In this document: positions 7,067 through 14,753 of the stretch, piece by piece | Numbering within the stretch: the first letter of the stretch is position 1 | Layout: each line of letters starts with the position of its first letter | From: Flavobacterium fryxellicola | Lineage (GTDB): Bacteria > Bacteroidota > Bacteroidia > Flavobacteriales > Flavobacteriaceae | Assembly: GCF_900143245.1 (NCBI RefSeq) | Contig: NZ_FRDK01000011.1 | Location: forward strand, 56,164-120,163 | Direction: 5' to 3' | Length of the DNA: 64,000 nt | Made by a program: the position numbers and the translations under genes | Notes under the pieces: generated by a model | Database searches by the model: none | Told to the model about the DNA's origin: nothing | The model's input: the letters and a program-made list of their open reading frames with translations, nothing else

Positions 7067-8009
7067 GAAATGTTTATACTGTTATCAAATATTGGATGAT
7101 ACAATTGTAGGTGATTTTCATGAGCAGTGCAGCTTAGTTTTTTTTGGAACAAAGCGGCAACCTGCATTTGAACATACCCTACAACAAATGGTGGGATTAG
7201 CTCAAAATATAGTAGAGCGTAGCGTAGCGGTTCCAGGAGTACAACCCAAATTATCACTATCAATAGTAAATGATACGATTCAGGATAGAAATAAAGGACG
7301 CCTTACCGTTGTCGGCGCTTTGGGCGGTAACTTTATTTTGAAACCGCCATCCGAACAATTCCCTGAAATGCCCGCAAATGAACATGTAACTATGCGCATT
7401 GCAGAAGCATTTGGAATTAATACGGTAAAATCAAGCTTGATACGATTACAATCCGGAGAGCTGTCCTATATTACCAAACGTATTGACAGGACAGCAACGG
7501 GTGAAAAAACCCACATGCTCGACATGTTCCAAATCACGGAAGCTTTTGACAAATACAAAAGCTCTATGGAAAAAATTGGTAAAGCCCTAAACGAGTATTC
7601 TGACAATACCTTATTGGATAAAGTCTATTTCTTGGAGTTAGCAATTTTTAGCTTCTTAACAGGAAATAATGATATGCATCTCAAGAACTTCTCCATGATA
7701 AACACAGGCGAATCCTGGACGTTAGCTCCTGCCTATGATCTTCTGAACGTAGCTATTGTAAATCCGGACGACACCGAAGAACTGGCTTTAACTTTGGAAG
7801 GAAAAAAGAAAAAATTAAAATGGGAGCATTTCGAACGATTGGGAAAATCATTAGACTTAAACGACAAACAAATCAAAGGAATCGCCAAACGATTTCAGAA
7901 AAACAAACCTATCGCCATCCAATGGGTTAATACCTCTTTCCTATCCGATGAATACAAAGAAAAATATAAAATGCTGTTAGAAGAAAGATACACTACTTTA
8001 TTCCTATAA
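7059..8009 (+). CDS. hipT: HipT-like serine/threonine kinase toxin
   Basis: 316 residues from ATG 7059, chosen over the upstream in-frame ATG at 7035 because it gives the usual short overlap and starts at MSKKCLYCYQ. An N-terminal CxxC..C pattern (Cys5, Cys8, Cys24) may bind metal. The HipA kinase core follows: VPGVQPKLSLS (Ser-containing loop), GGNFILKP with the ATP-binding Lys, the catalytic GNNDMHLKNFS (about residues 202-212, Asp205) and LAPAYDLLN as the metal-binding motif. HipA/HipT kinases phosphorylate aminoacyl-tRNA synthetases (GltX or TrpS), which stalls translation and causes dormancy. The substrate here is unknown. The lack of the N-subdomain 1 in the kinase defines the HipT type. 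Confidence 0.85.
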   Translation: MSKKCLYCYQILDDTIVGDFHEQCSLVFFGTKRQPAFEHTLQQMVGLAQNIVERSVAVPGVQPKLSLSIVNDTIQDRNKGRLTVVGALGGNFILKPPSEQFPEMPANEHVTMRIAEAFGINTVKSSLIRLQSGELSYITKRIDRTATGEKTHMLDMFQITEAFDKYKSSMEKIGKALNEYSDNTLLDKVYFLELAIFSFLTGNNDMHLKNFSMINTGESWTLAPAYDLLNVAIVNPDDTEELALTLEGKKKKLKWEHFERLGKSLDLNDKQIKGIAKRFQKNKPIAIQWVNTSFLSDEYKEKYKMLLEERYTTLFL

Positions 8010-8114
8010 ATGCTTCTAAACCAATTACTTTTTTTTCTAATTTTACACTACATAAACGTTTAGGCAGTAGGATTTTTAAGTAAGTCAAAGCCTAATCAAA
8101 GCTATAGATAAAGT

Positions 8115-8318
8115 ATGAAAATAGATAATAAGAGATTGTGTATCTACCCTAAGGACATACAACGCATAACCGGAAAGAGTTATCGTCAAAGTATTAGAAT
8201 GCTGCAAAATATTAGAAAAGAACTAAACAAGCTCCAAAATGAATTAGTATCAATAGAAGAGTTTTGCCAATATACAAGCCTAAAAATAGAACAGGTTGAA
8301 CCACTAATTATTGGATAG
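8115..8318 (+). CDS. Small conserved Bacteroidetes protein (67 aa)
   Basis: 67 residues of the type IYPKDIQRITGKSYRQSIRMLQNIRKELNKLQ..VSIEEFCQYTSL. The same small protein type is found in many Bacteroidetes genomes, often near integrases. The segment TGKSYRQSIRMLQNIR (about residues 19-34) looks like a recognition helix and the EEFCQYTSL part is a second helix, so it is possibly a DNA-binding or adaptor protein. Function not established. It lies 105 bases after hipT and some 240 bases left of the tRNA-like att sequence. Confidence 0.5.
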   Translation: MKIDNKRLCIYPKDIQRITGKSYRQSIRMLQNIRKELNKLQNELVSIEEFCQYTSLKIEQVEPLIIG

Positions 8319-8554
8319 AAACAGTGATTAACCTATTCAAATTTTGAACTTTACATGTTCAAATAATAATAGTAGACCAGTTCAAATTTTATTAATAAAA
8401 AGATAAATTCTCTTTGATTAAACAGCTAAAATCACTACTTTTATGGACATAAGATTACATGATTTTTGCACTAAAATTGACAGGAGCAAAATCGAGACCC
8501 TAGTTTTAAACAGCTCTATAACAAGCTATATATTAGCGCATTAAGCAGGCGACA

Positions 8555-8575
8555 CAAATCCCTCTTTCTCCGCCA
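8555..8575 (+). other. Putative attachment site: tRNA-Ser-like 3' end
   Basis: The sequence CCCTCTTTCTCCGCCA (8560-8575), preceded by CAAAT, looks like the 3' half of a T arm, the 3' acceptor strand (would pair with GGAGAAA, as in tRNA-Ser) and GCCA. No 5' part of a tRNA is present, so this is not a gene. A lone tRNA 3' end 260 bases before a tyrosine recombinase gene is typical of an att site. I did not find a second copy in the window. Confidence 0.55.
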
Positions 8576-8605
8576 GACCAAGTTTCAATCGAAACTTTAT
8601 GAATC

Positions 8606-8639
8606 AAAAGCCTCTAAATGCTAGCATTTAGAGGCTTTT
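8606..8639. terminator. Perfect 34-bp palindrome, bidirectional terminator
   Basis: The arms start AAAAGCCTCTAAATGCT and are perfectly self-complementary, ending GAGGCTTTT. The A run on the left and T run on the right allow termination in both directions. It follows a smaller hairpin (AAGTTTC 8580-8586 with GAAACTT 8591-8597) just after the tRNA-like end. Confidence 0.75.
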
Positions 8640-8654
8640 CTCTTTTAAGGGAAG

Positions 8655-8743
8655 TGTCAAAATACACATGCTGTGTCAAAGTACAGTTACCCTATTAGTT
8701 ACCCTGTCAAAATCTACTCTTTTTGGCTTAAAATAGGGTAACT
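8655..8743. promoter_or_regulatory. Repeated sites before the integrase gene (arm-type or operator)
   Basis: TGTCAAA is repeated directly three times (8655-8661, 8674-8680, 8705-8711), each followed by A/G-T-rich sequence ending near AC or AG. AGTTACCCT is repeated at 8685-8693 and 8697-8705, and AGTTACCCTATT (8685-8696) has a perfect inverted copy at 8732-8743. A tandem of GGGAATTCCCT follows at 8751-8772. Clustered direct repeats between an att sequence and the integrase gene are the usual form of integrase arm sites. They could instead be an operator of the int promoter. Confidence 0.5.
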
Positions 8744-8835
8744 AAAAATTGGGAATTCCCTGGGAATTCCCTGCGGTCACTAGGTTATTAAGTGGTTTTA
8801 AATCAATTTTAATTATTAATTTAAATTCCAAGAAC

Positions 8836-10056
8836 ATGTTAAAAGTAAATTTCTACCTCAAGGCAGACAAGGTAAATAAAAGTGGCCTCTCTCCTATTTT
8901 TGCTAAAGTATCATTTCATAATAAGTCAACTACTATGAGTACGGGAAAGATGATGACTCGGGAAAGGTGGCAAGCTACAACCAACCTTCGCAATACCTTG
9001 AGACTCGAGAACGAAAAGGTAATCAGAAATGCATTGGAAATATTCAAGTTGGATGTAGAGCGCAGGGTGAATGATATTTTAAAATTCGGTTCGCAAGTAT
9101 CTTTAGATTCGCTTAAGGCGGAAATACAAGGAAAGTCTATACCTAATAAGAAAGCAGCGGGAATAATCGGAATAATCGAAAAACACAATGTCCATTTTAA
9201 AAAAAAGACGGATGCTGGCGACAGAGCTCCAGCCTCTCTTCAGAAGTATCAACGTGCACAAACCCTTCTGGGAACTTTTCTACTTAAACATTATCAAGCA
9301 GCTGAAATGGATGTTAGTGAAATAGATGATGCATTCGTTTTCTCTCTCGAATCGTTTCTCAGGTATGACAGTGAATTCAAAGGCATCATCGGGATAAGAA
9401 ATAACTCAGTTGTGAAGTATATGCGAATGTTCAAGACTGCGTGCAGGCATGCTGTAAGAATGGGTTCTATCGTAAAGAATCCTTTTGAAGTTTATGACGG
9501 CAAGCTTAAAGTTACAGATTCGGTATTTCTGAGTCAGCATGAGCTGGATGTAATAAATTTAAAGATATTTGATATAGAGCGTCTGCAAAGAGTTAAAGAC
9601 ATATTCTTGTTCAGTTGCTATACTGGATACGCACCTGTAGACGCCACCTCACTTAACGAGACCAACATTATAAAAGACGGTTCCGACAGCTTGTGGATTA
9701 TAGCAAAAAGAGCAAAGACAGATATTAGGGCGAATGTGCCACTGCTACCCCCAGCCCTCAAGATCATCGAAAAATACCGTGGCAAGCAACCCGGCCTACT
9801 TCCGTCAATATCGAATCAAAAGATGAACGCCTATCTAAAAGAAATTGGGGATGTCTGTGGTATCCAAAAGAAGCTTACTTGGTATGTTGCAAGACATACC
9901 TTTGCCACCACAGTTACCCTTGGCAATGGAGTGCGAATTGAAAACGTATCCGCAATGATGGGACATACAAATATCAAGCAAACTCAGCACTACGCCAAAG
10001 TAATGGACGAGAGTGTGATGGTTGACATGGATAGACTCAAAGAGCGCTACAAATAA
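8836..10056 (+). CDS. Tyrosine recombinase (integrase)
   Basis: 406 residues from ATG 8836. The frame is open back to a TTG at 8749, but that extension crosses the GGGAATTCCC repeats and lacks similarity, so the ATG beginning MLKVNFYLKADKVNK is preferred. An N-terminal Arm-binding/SAM-like part is followed by the catalytic domain. The C-terminal motifs are clear: ARHTFATTV with Arg353, MMGHTNIKQTQHYAKV with the second His and the nucleophile Tyr386. The box I region reads TGYAPVDATSL, with Ala-Pro where many integrases carry Arg, as in a number of Bacteroidetes integrases. It would catalyse integration and excision of the element at the tRNA-like site. A hairpin terminator follows. Confidence 0.9.
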   Translation: MLKVNFYLKADKVNKSGLSPIFAKVSFHNKSTTMSTGKMMTRERWQATTNLRNTLRLENEKVIRNALEIFKLDVERRVNDILKFGSQVSLDSLKAEIQGKSIPNKKAAGIIGIIEKHNVHFKKKTDAGDRAPASLQKYQRAQTLLGTFLLKHYQAAEMDVSEIDDAFVFSLESFLRYDSEFKGIIGIRNNSVVKYMRMFKTACRHAVRMGSIVKNPFEVYDGKLKVTDSVFLSQHELDVINLKIFDIERLQRVKDIFLFSCYTGYAPVDATSLNETNIIKDGSDSLWIIAKRAKTDIRANVPLLPPALKIIEKYRGKQPGLLPSISNQKMNAYLKEIGDVCGIQKKLTWYVARHTFATTVTLGNGVRIENVSAMMGHTNIKQTQHYAKVMDESVMVDMDRLKERYK

Positions 10057-10080
10057 AAATATAGAAGAACTGATAAGTAA

Positions 10081-10111
10081 GCCACAAAAACATAGAGTCT
10101 TGTGGCTTTTT
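10081..10111 (+). terminator. Terminator after the integrase gene
   Basis: GCCACAA (10081-10087) pairs with TTGTGGC (10100-10106) and is followed by a T run. It lies 25 bases after the integrase stop. Confidence 0.75.
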
Positions 10112-10155
10112 CATTTTCTTACGAATTTCTAATATTTTATGATAAGAGAGTCGTT

Positions 10156-10458
10156 TCAAAATTCCCCATTTGATCTTTGCTTGAGCGTTTTAGCAATAGT
10201 TGAGACATCGTATAAATAAATATCCCCCATTTTTGTGAAAGGTAGTATTCCGCTTTGCCGGTATTTTACTATCGTATTGTTTGAAAATCCAAAGACTTTT
10301 TTCAAGTCTTCATTTCTATAATACTGTGGAAATTTGTTTTTATCAGGATATACAATCTTTGCATCAATTTGATCTAATTTAGAGTACAATGGAAGCAAGA
10401 TCTTTTTTAAAATTATAATGATCTCTTTATTTCTCTTTTCATTTTCTTCTTTTCCCAT
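10156..10458 (-). CDS. Helix-turn-helix protein, excisionase-like
   Basis: 100 residues. The C-terminal half has the pattern YYRNEDLKKVFGFSNNTIVKYRQSGILPFTKMGDIYLYDVSTIAK (about residues 46-90): a small winged helix-turn-helix of the MerR/excisionase type used by Bacteroidetes conjugative elements to control excision. The N-terminal half is a charged helix. It points away from the integrase on the opposite strand and is followed upstream by another small regulator-like gene at 10520. A similar HTH protein is encoded at 50277-50570. The role in excision is inferred from family and context. Confidence 0.7.
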   Translation of the reverse strand: MGKEENEKRNKEIIIILKKILLPLYSKLDQIDAKIVYPDKNKFPQYYRNEDLKKVFGFSNNTIVKYRQSGILPFTKMGDIYLYDVSTIAKTLKQRSNGEF

Positions 10459-10519
10459 AATATTTATAGTTTAACAGCGTATTAATTAATTTTAAAGTAA
10501 AATTCAAACACTTGAAATA

Positions 10520-10963
10520 CTACAATTGATTTAAAGATTCCTTCTTTTTAAGCAATATCATGATAATTTTTTCAAGATAACGCACTTGCTTTTCTCGATA
10601 TGTAAAACCTAAACATTCAGAAAAATGCCTGCTACAGTCCATAATATGATGCTGTAAATTTCCCTCTCCCAAATACGTAAAATTTTTCTCAATGAAGCTT
10701 TGAAACAGCCTCCTATTCTTTTTTTTATCTATAGGATCAAAAAATAATGTTCCTCCTTCAATCAAAATGTGAAATAGATAAACCAACTCCCCTTTTTGCA
10801 ATCGAGAGCCACATTTTATAGTTTTACACCCTCCGGAATTTACTAGAGGACTATTTTCCACAATGGCATTTAGATGCAGAAATTCCTCAATAATTACCAG
10901 TCGTTCATTCAAGATCTTCATATTGCATGGAGCAACACCTAAATTGTTTCTCTTATATTTCAT
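10520..10963 (-). CDS. Hypothetical protein, possible RteC-like C-terminal relative
   Basis: 147 residues. The core FHILIEGGTLFFDPIDKKKNRRLFQSFIEKNFTYLGEG (about 75-112), followed by HHIMDCSRHFSECLGFTYREKQVRYLEKIIMILL, is the kind of C-terminal module (short strand, helix, NFTY, Ser-x-x-Phe) that I recall beside or inside RteC-like regulators of Bacteroidetes elements. Two Cys in GGCKTIKCG (about 64-72) are notable. It lies 61 bases from the HTH gene, on the same strand, and is probably co-transcribed with it. No signal or membrane segment. A regulatory role is a guess from context. Confidence 0.45.
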   Translation of the reverse strand: MKYKRNNLGVAPCNMKILNERLVIIEEFLHLNAIVENSPLVNSGGCKTIKCGSRLQKGELVYLFHILIEGGTLFFDPIDKKKNRRLFQSFIEKNFTYLGEGNLQHHIMDCSRHFSECLGFTYREKQVRYLEKIIMILLKKKESLNQL

Positions 10964-11385
10964 AATTCTTTAGAATTTCGGAAGTAAATATTTTTAGAAC
11001 CAGCTCTACAAATATTTTGCTTACTCGTTTTACAGTAAGTATCAAAACTTAAATTTAATGACTAACGACACAAACAAAACTATTTGTCATATAAAGTCTC
11101 TTTTTGTCCATACCTGTCTGTTTGCGATAGGGAACAATAGTTCAAAAAATTTATATTAAGTTTAGAATGAAAAAGTGCAGATAATAAACACAACTATTTA
11201 CTGTAAATTGATCACCTTACCGCGCTTCTTCACAATGAGTAAATTTACTATGTTAATCCAAAGATAATATTTGAAGTACTTCAACTTCTCATTAATACTT
11301 GGAGCTATTAAATCCTAGCAATTTAACTTATCCCATTAATTTATTTTCGAAAAAATTTAATATCGTCTACCAATCGCAATTTAAA
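10964..11385. other. Intergenic stretch without recognisable gene
   Basis: AT-rich, stops in all frames. It must hold the promoter of the minus-strand pair ending at 10963. No clear hairpin or repeat until the tandem units start at 11386. Confidence 0.4.
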
Positions 11386-11929
11386 TTGATCCTCAAAGCA
11401 CATTTATAACTCCGCGGCGCTCCCTTCCAAAAAGCTTTGTCGGATGTCTGATAAAATAATCTTAAAAAATACTGGCGTTATACTATTCATTATTTTTTAA
11501 GATCCTTTTACCTGGCTTTCGAAGCCAGATATTTTAATAAAATATTATCAAATTGAACTTTTAAAGTTGATCCTCAAAGCACATTTATAATTCCCCTACG
11601 CTCCATTATAAAAGAGCTTAGCCGGATATCTGATAAAATAATCTTAAAAAATACTGGCGTTATACTATTCATTATTTTTTAAGATCCTTTTACCTGGCTT
11701 TCGAAGCCAGAGATTTTAATAAAATATTATCGATTTGAACTTTTAAAGTAGATCCTCAAAGCACATTTATAATTCTGCTGCGCTCCATTATAAAAGAGCT
11801 TAGTCGGATATCTAATAAAAGAATCTTAAAAATACGAGCATTAAACTATTCATTATTTTTTAAGATCCTTTTACCTGGCTCTCGTAGCCAGAGATTTTAA
11901 AAAAGGAGACTGAACTTAAAGTTTTACAA
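11386..11929. repeat. Three tandem 181-bp structured repeats
   Basis: Units begin at about 11386, 11567 and 11749 (TTGATCCTCAAAGC or close variants), spacing 181 and 182 bases, and a decayed fourth start lies near 11930. Each unit holds the same features in order: a CATTTATAA stretch, CGGATRTCTRATAAAA, an inverted repeat ATCTTAAAAAATA with TATTTTTTAAGAT in units 1 and 2 (shortened in unit 3), and a hairpin CTGGCTTTCGAAGCCAG (changed to CTGGCTCTCGTAGCCAG in unit 3, where the loop changes but the CTGGCT/AGCCAG stem remains). No coding frame is kept. The conserved stems suggest that the RNA or the cruciform matters. Confidence 0.75.
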
Positions 11930-12060
11930 TCATTCTTCAAAGCTGATTACTTTTTTTGACACCATTCAATCATTTGCATAATACCTTATTTAAAATCTCC
12001 ACTTTTAATATGAAGGAGCCGATATGCTTTTTTGTCCCATTTCAAGAGCAAAGGTATTCT

Positions 12061-12165
12061 AGTGTTCTTAGCACAAAAACAAGGTCAAGCCCTGCGGGTT
12101 TGTCAAAAAATCTCCACCCGTTCGGGTTGTATTTATTTGACAAAACCTTGTTTTTGCTAAGCACT
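12061..12165. repeat. Long imperfect hairpin upstream of ssb
   Basis: AGTGTTCTTAGCACAAAAAC at the left pairs, with two small bulges, with GTTTTTGCTAAGCACT at the right (ending 12165). Inside are smaller stems, including CCCGTTCGGG near 12117-12126 and the segment 12086-12119 that recurs at 3713-3747. A structure of about 105 bases just before a single-strand-binding-protein gene in a conjugative element could be a single-strand origin or a regulatory RNA. The frame at 11956-12183 that crosses it is not a credible gene. Confidence 0.5.
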
Positions 12166-12333
12166 AACCTTTTATGCTCGTGAAACGAAACAAAGCATAC
12201 TCCGACTCTTTAGACGAATATAAAAAAATGTCAATTATGGAAAATAACAGTATTAAAAATGGTAAAAGAGTGAAACGAAACAGCTCCTCCTCTCATTGCC
12301 GAATAAATTAAATGAAAAATTATAAATGAAAAA

Positions 12334-12735
12334 ATGAAAATTATGAACATCATCGGAAGATTGACAAGGGATGCGGAAATACACAGAACCCCGCAGGACA
12401 AACAAGTAGTGAATTTTTCAGTAGCTATCAATGATAGTTACCGAAATAAGCAAGGAGAACGCATAGAGCAAACTAGCTATTTTGATTGCTCCTACTGGAT
12501 AAGTCCAAATGTTGCAAAAATGCTCGCCAAAGGCACCTTAGTAGAGCTAACAGGAAGAGTAAGTACAAGAGCCTGGACAGCTACTAACGGAGAACTTCGA
12601 TCATGTTTGAATTTTCACACTTCGACTATAAAATTACACGGAGGTAGTAAGAAAATTGAACATACACAAGGAAGTGTACAACAAGAGAAAACAAAGATCA
12701 TTATACAAGAACCTGCAGATGATCTACCATTTTAA
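12334..12735 (+). CDS. ssb: Single-stranded DNA-binding protein of the element
   Basis: 133 residues. The OB fold is recognisable: MNIIGRLTRDAEIHRTPQD, VVNFSVAINDSYRNKQGE, TSYFDCSYWI, LVELTGRVSTRAW. The C-terminus is the acidic tip DDLPF, which in SSB proteins docks partner enzymes. ATG 12343 (residue 4, MNIIGRL) is a possible alternative start. It coats single-stranded DNA during transfer and replication of the element. It stands 44 bases before the DUF932 gene, the common order ssb-DUF932 in Bacteroidetes conjugative elements. The unusual Cys (FDCSYW) where chromosomal SSBs have other residues marks it as the element-type paralogue. Confidence 0.9.
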   Translation: MKIMNIIGRLTRDAEIHRTPQDKQVVNFSVAINDSYRNKQGERIEQTSYFDCSYWISPNVAKMLAKGTLVELTGRVSTRAWTATNGELRSCLNFHTSTIKLHGGSKKIEHTQGSVQQEKTKIIIQEPADDLPF

Positions 12736-12779
12736 CACTAAATACTTAATCATTTTTTCAACTTTAAAACTTTAATATC

Positions 12780-13853
12780 ATGGCACACAATTTAAATTTC
12801 AACGAAAGAACGGGACGTTATTCATTTTTTAGCGTACAACAAAAAGCTTGGCACGGTTTAGGTCAAATAGTAACAGACTATCCGACAAGTGCAGAAGCAA
12901 TTAAACACGCAGGACTTAATTATGAGGTAGTAAAAAGTCCTATTTTCACAAAAGGATCAGGCATTATTGAAAACACAAACACATTAGAAATTAGGGATAA
13001 TGAGCTGGAGGTGCCTAATTATTTTGCTACTATCCGCACCGACAATAATACGGTATTGGGTGTAGTCGGTAAAGAGTATCACATTGTACAAAATCGTGAA
13101 GCATTTAGTTTTTTTGATGCTATTGTAGGTGGTACCGATGGGATTTTGTACGAGACTGCAGGCGCTTTAGGCAATGGGGAACGCATTTTTATTACTGCAA
13201 AATTACCTAACTATATTCGTGTTGGCAATGGTGATGATGTTACAGAAAAATATATTTTCCTCACCACTTCGCATGATGGTAGTGGAAGTATTACGGCAGC
13301 TTTTACACCTGTTAGAATTGTATGCCAAAATACGCTTAACGCTTCTCTTCGAAATATGAGCAACGTGGTACGCATCCGCCATACGTCGGGAGCAAAACAA
13401 CGTTTGGAGAATGCGCATGAAGTAATGGGATTAGCAAACGAATTTAGTAATCAACTAGAGGGAATTTTTAATGAATGGTCAAAAGTAAGAGTAAACGACA
13501 ACGAGGTTAAAAAATTGATACAATTAGCACTATGTCCCAACAAGGAAACCTTACAGCATATTAAAAACGGAAATGAGGACGAAATATCCACCGTTTTTAA
13601 AAATACGGTTGAGGATGCCTTTGCCTATGCTATGACGAGCGACTCACAAAAAATGGAAACGACAAAAGGCACTTTGTTTGGAGCTTATAACGCAGTTACA
13701 GGCTACTACCAAAATGTACGTAGCTATAAGGACAATGAAGCAAAATTACAATCTATTATTTTGGGAGGTACTGCACAATCAAAATCGCAAAAGGCTTTTG
13801 AAATCTGTACCTCATTTCAAAAAAATGGTACTGACGTTTTCAGCTTCAATTAA
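12780..13853 (+). CDS. DUF932 family protein
   Basis: 357 residues. The N-terminus MAHNLNFNERTGRYSFFSVQQKAWHGLGQIV and the later CQNTLNASLRN (about 188-198) are characteristic of the DUF932/phage-plasmid-like TIGR03299 family, widespread on conjugative elements and phages. The molecular function is not known. A role in protecting or processing transferred DNA has been suggested by its constant company with ssb. Here it follows ssb by 44 bases and ends before a strong terminator at 13861. Soluble, no signal peptide. Confidence 0.85.
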   Translation: MAHNLNFNERTGRYSFFSVQQKAWHGLGQIVTDYPTSAEAIKHAGLNYEVVKSPIFTKGSGIIENTNTLEIRDNELEVPNYFATIRTDNNTVLGVVGKEYHIVQNREAFSFFDAIVGGTDGILYETAGALGNGERIFITAKLPNYIRVGNGDDVTEKYIFLTTSHDGSGSITAAFTPVRIVCQNTLNASLRNMSNVVRIRHTSGAKQRLENAHEVMGLANEFSNQLEGIFNEWSKVRVNDNEVKKLIQLALCPNKETLQHIKNGNEDEISTVFKNTVEDAFAYAMTSDSQKMETTKGTLFGAYNAVTGYYQNVRSYKDNEAKLQSIILGGTAQSKSQKAFEICTSFQKNGTDVFSFN

Positions 13854-13860
13854 AAAGGCT

Positions 13861-13908
13861 TTAAAATTAAAGGCGACTACTCACAAAAGTAGTCGCCTTT
13901 AATTTTAA
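13861..13908. terminator. Perfect 21-bp stem terminator after DUF932 gene
   Basis: The arms 13861-13881 and 13888-13908 are perfectly complementary (core AAAGGCGACTACT), with a six-base loop. The A/T-rich ends make it work on either strand. It starts seven bases after the DUF932 stop codon. Confidence 0.85.
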
Positions 13909-14223
13909 CAATTTCTATTATTTTTCAGAATAAAGTTTTTTTCTAAATCTTAAAGATTTTAGGGCACAACCTATTCCGGTTGCATTACTTCAAAGTCTGG
14001 ATGCAAAAAGACACTCCCTTCCAATGGTCGGGAAAGTCTTTTTGTGGGAAATGATACAACCATTTTGGTAAAACAACAATCGCACAGATTCTCATTGCTC
14101 TTTATATTTTACCAAAAAGCTCGTGATTATTGGTTAGGATAGTCAGTATCCTATTTTTTTTACTGGACTTCTTTTCTTTCCACATAAGTGACAAAAGAAA
14201 AGAAGCAAAAGAATGCCACTTTA
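13909..14223. other. Noncoding stretch with several hairpins
   Basis: No gene. Hairpins: AAAAGAC (about 14007-14013) with GTCTTTT (14036-14042); TTTTGGTAAAA (14064-14074) with TTTTACCAAAA (14108-14118); and an AAAGAAAAGAAG run near 14194-14205 complementary to CTTCTTTTCTTT at 14168-14179. The ACTGGACTTCTTTT at 14162-14175 also occurs at 3827-3840. Possibly a structured untranslated region. Confidence 0.45.
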
Positions 14224-14514
14224 TTATTTTGGATTTTGATCGTGTTTAAATGGAACTTCTTTTTGAATTAGCACTTTGTTATCTTTCTGTTGTTTTGAAT
14301 AACTCCATAATAAAAGTAGTCCAAAAATAATCAGAATATATGCAATCCATTTTCCTGTACGTTCCAAAAATGAAATAAAGACTGATTTTTCATAACTTGA
14401 AAAACTTTCCGCTCCCAAAGGACTTCTTCTGTAAAATTTTCTTCTGTTTATCCAATAACGAATACCAAAACCACTTAGCAAAGCTAAACTACTTAAAACC
14501 ATTGTTGGATTCAT
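14224..14514 (-). CDS. Small two-helix membrane protein of the conjugation region
   Basis: 96 residues. A hydrophobic N-terminal stretch (about 3-21, PTMVLSSLALLSGFGIRYW), a basic loop with INRRKFYRRSPLGAESFSSYEK, and a second stretch (about 56-72, WIAYILIIFGLLLLWSY). Similar proteins sit at the distal end of many Bacteroidetes transfer operons and are often wrongly labelled as transporter permeases. The function is unknown. It lies about 240 bases beyond traN on the same strand but after a terminator-like hairpin, so it may have its own promoter. Confidence 0.6.
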   Translation of the reverse strand: MNPTMVLSSLALLSGFGIRYWINRRKFYRRSPLGAESFSSYEKSVFISFLERTGKWIAYILIIFGLLLLWSYSKQQKDNKVLIQKEVPFKHDQNPK

Positions 14515-14644
14515 AATTTGATTTTTTTTAATTTTAAATTTTAAATTTAGTGAAAACTACCTCATCAGTACGGAACTTACTATTTATAAATCAGTAAGTT
14601 GCGTACTTATTTATAAACAGTTAAAAAAACACTGTAATATACCC

Positions 14645-14685
14645 AACAAAAATAGGCTATATCACAAGTCGTGAAACAGCCTATT
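14645..14685 (-). terminator. Terminator of the tra operon
   Basis: On the minus strand AATAGGCT pairs with AGCCTATT (positions 14678-14685 and 14651-14658) and is followed by TTTTTGTTGG. It lies about 70 bases beyond the traN stop. Confidence 0.6.
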
Positions 14686-14753
14686 TGCCCATTATTATAT
14701 TTTGAATACTATGAGAGAATTATCCTCAAATACCTCCTTCAAAAGAACCAATT

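Noticed and set aside
8442..8543. 33-residue frame beginning MDIRLHDFCTK
   Set aside because: Too short, no ribosome-binding or promoter signal, no recognised similarity, and it runs close to the att-like site.
8540..8575. Complete tRNA gene
   Set aside because: Only the 3' end is recognisable; no D arm, anticodon arm or 5' acceptor strand could be paired.
8749..8835. 29-residue N-terminal extension of the integrase from TTG
   Set aside because: It crosses tandem GGGAATTCCC repeats and gives residues unlike integrase N-termini; ATG 8836 fits the family.
11956..12183. 75-residue frame on the plus strand
   Set aside because: It reads through the long hairpin before ssb; the pairing explains the sequence better than coding.
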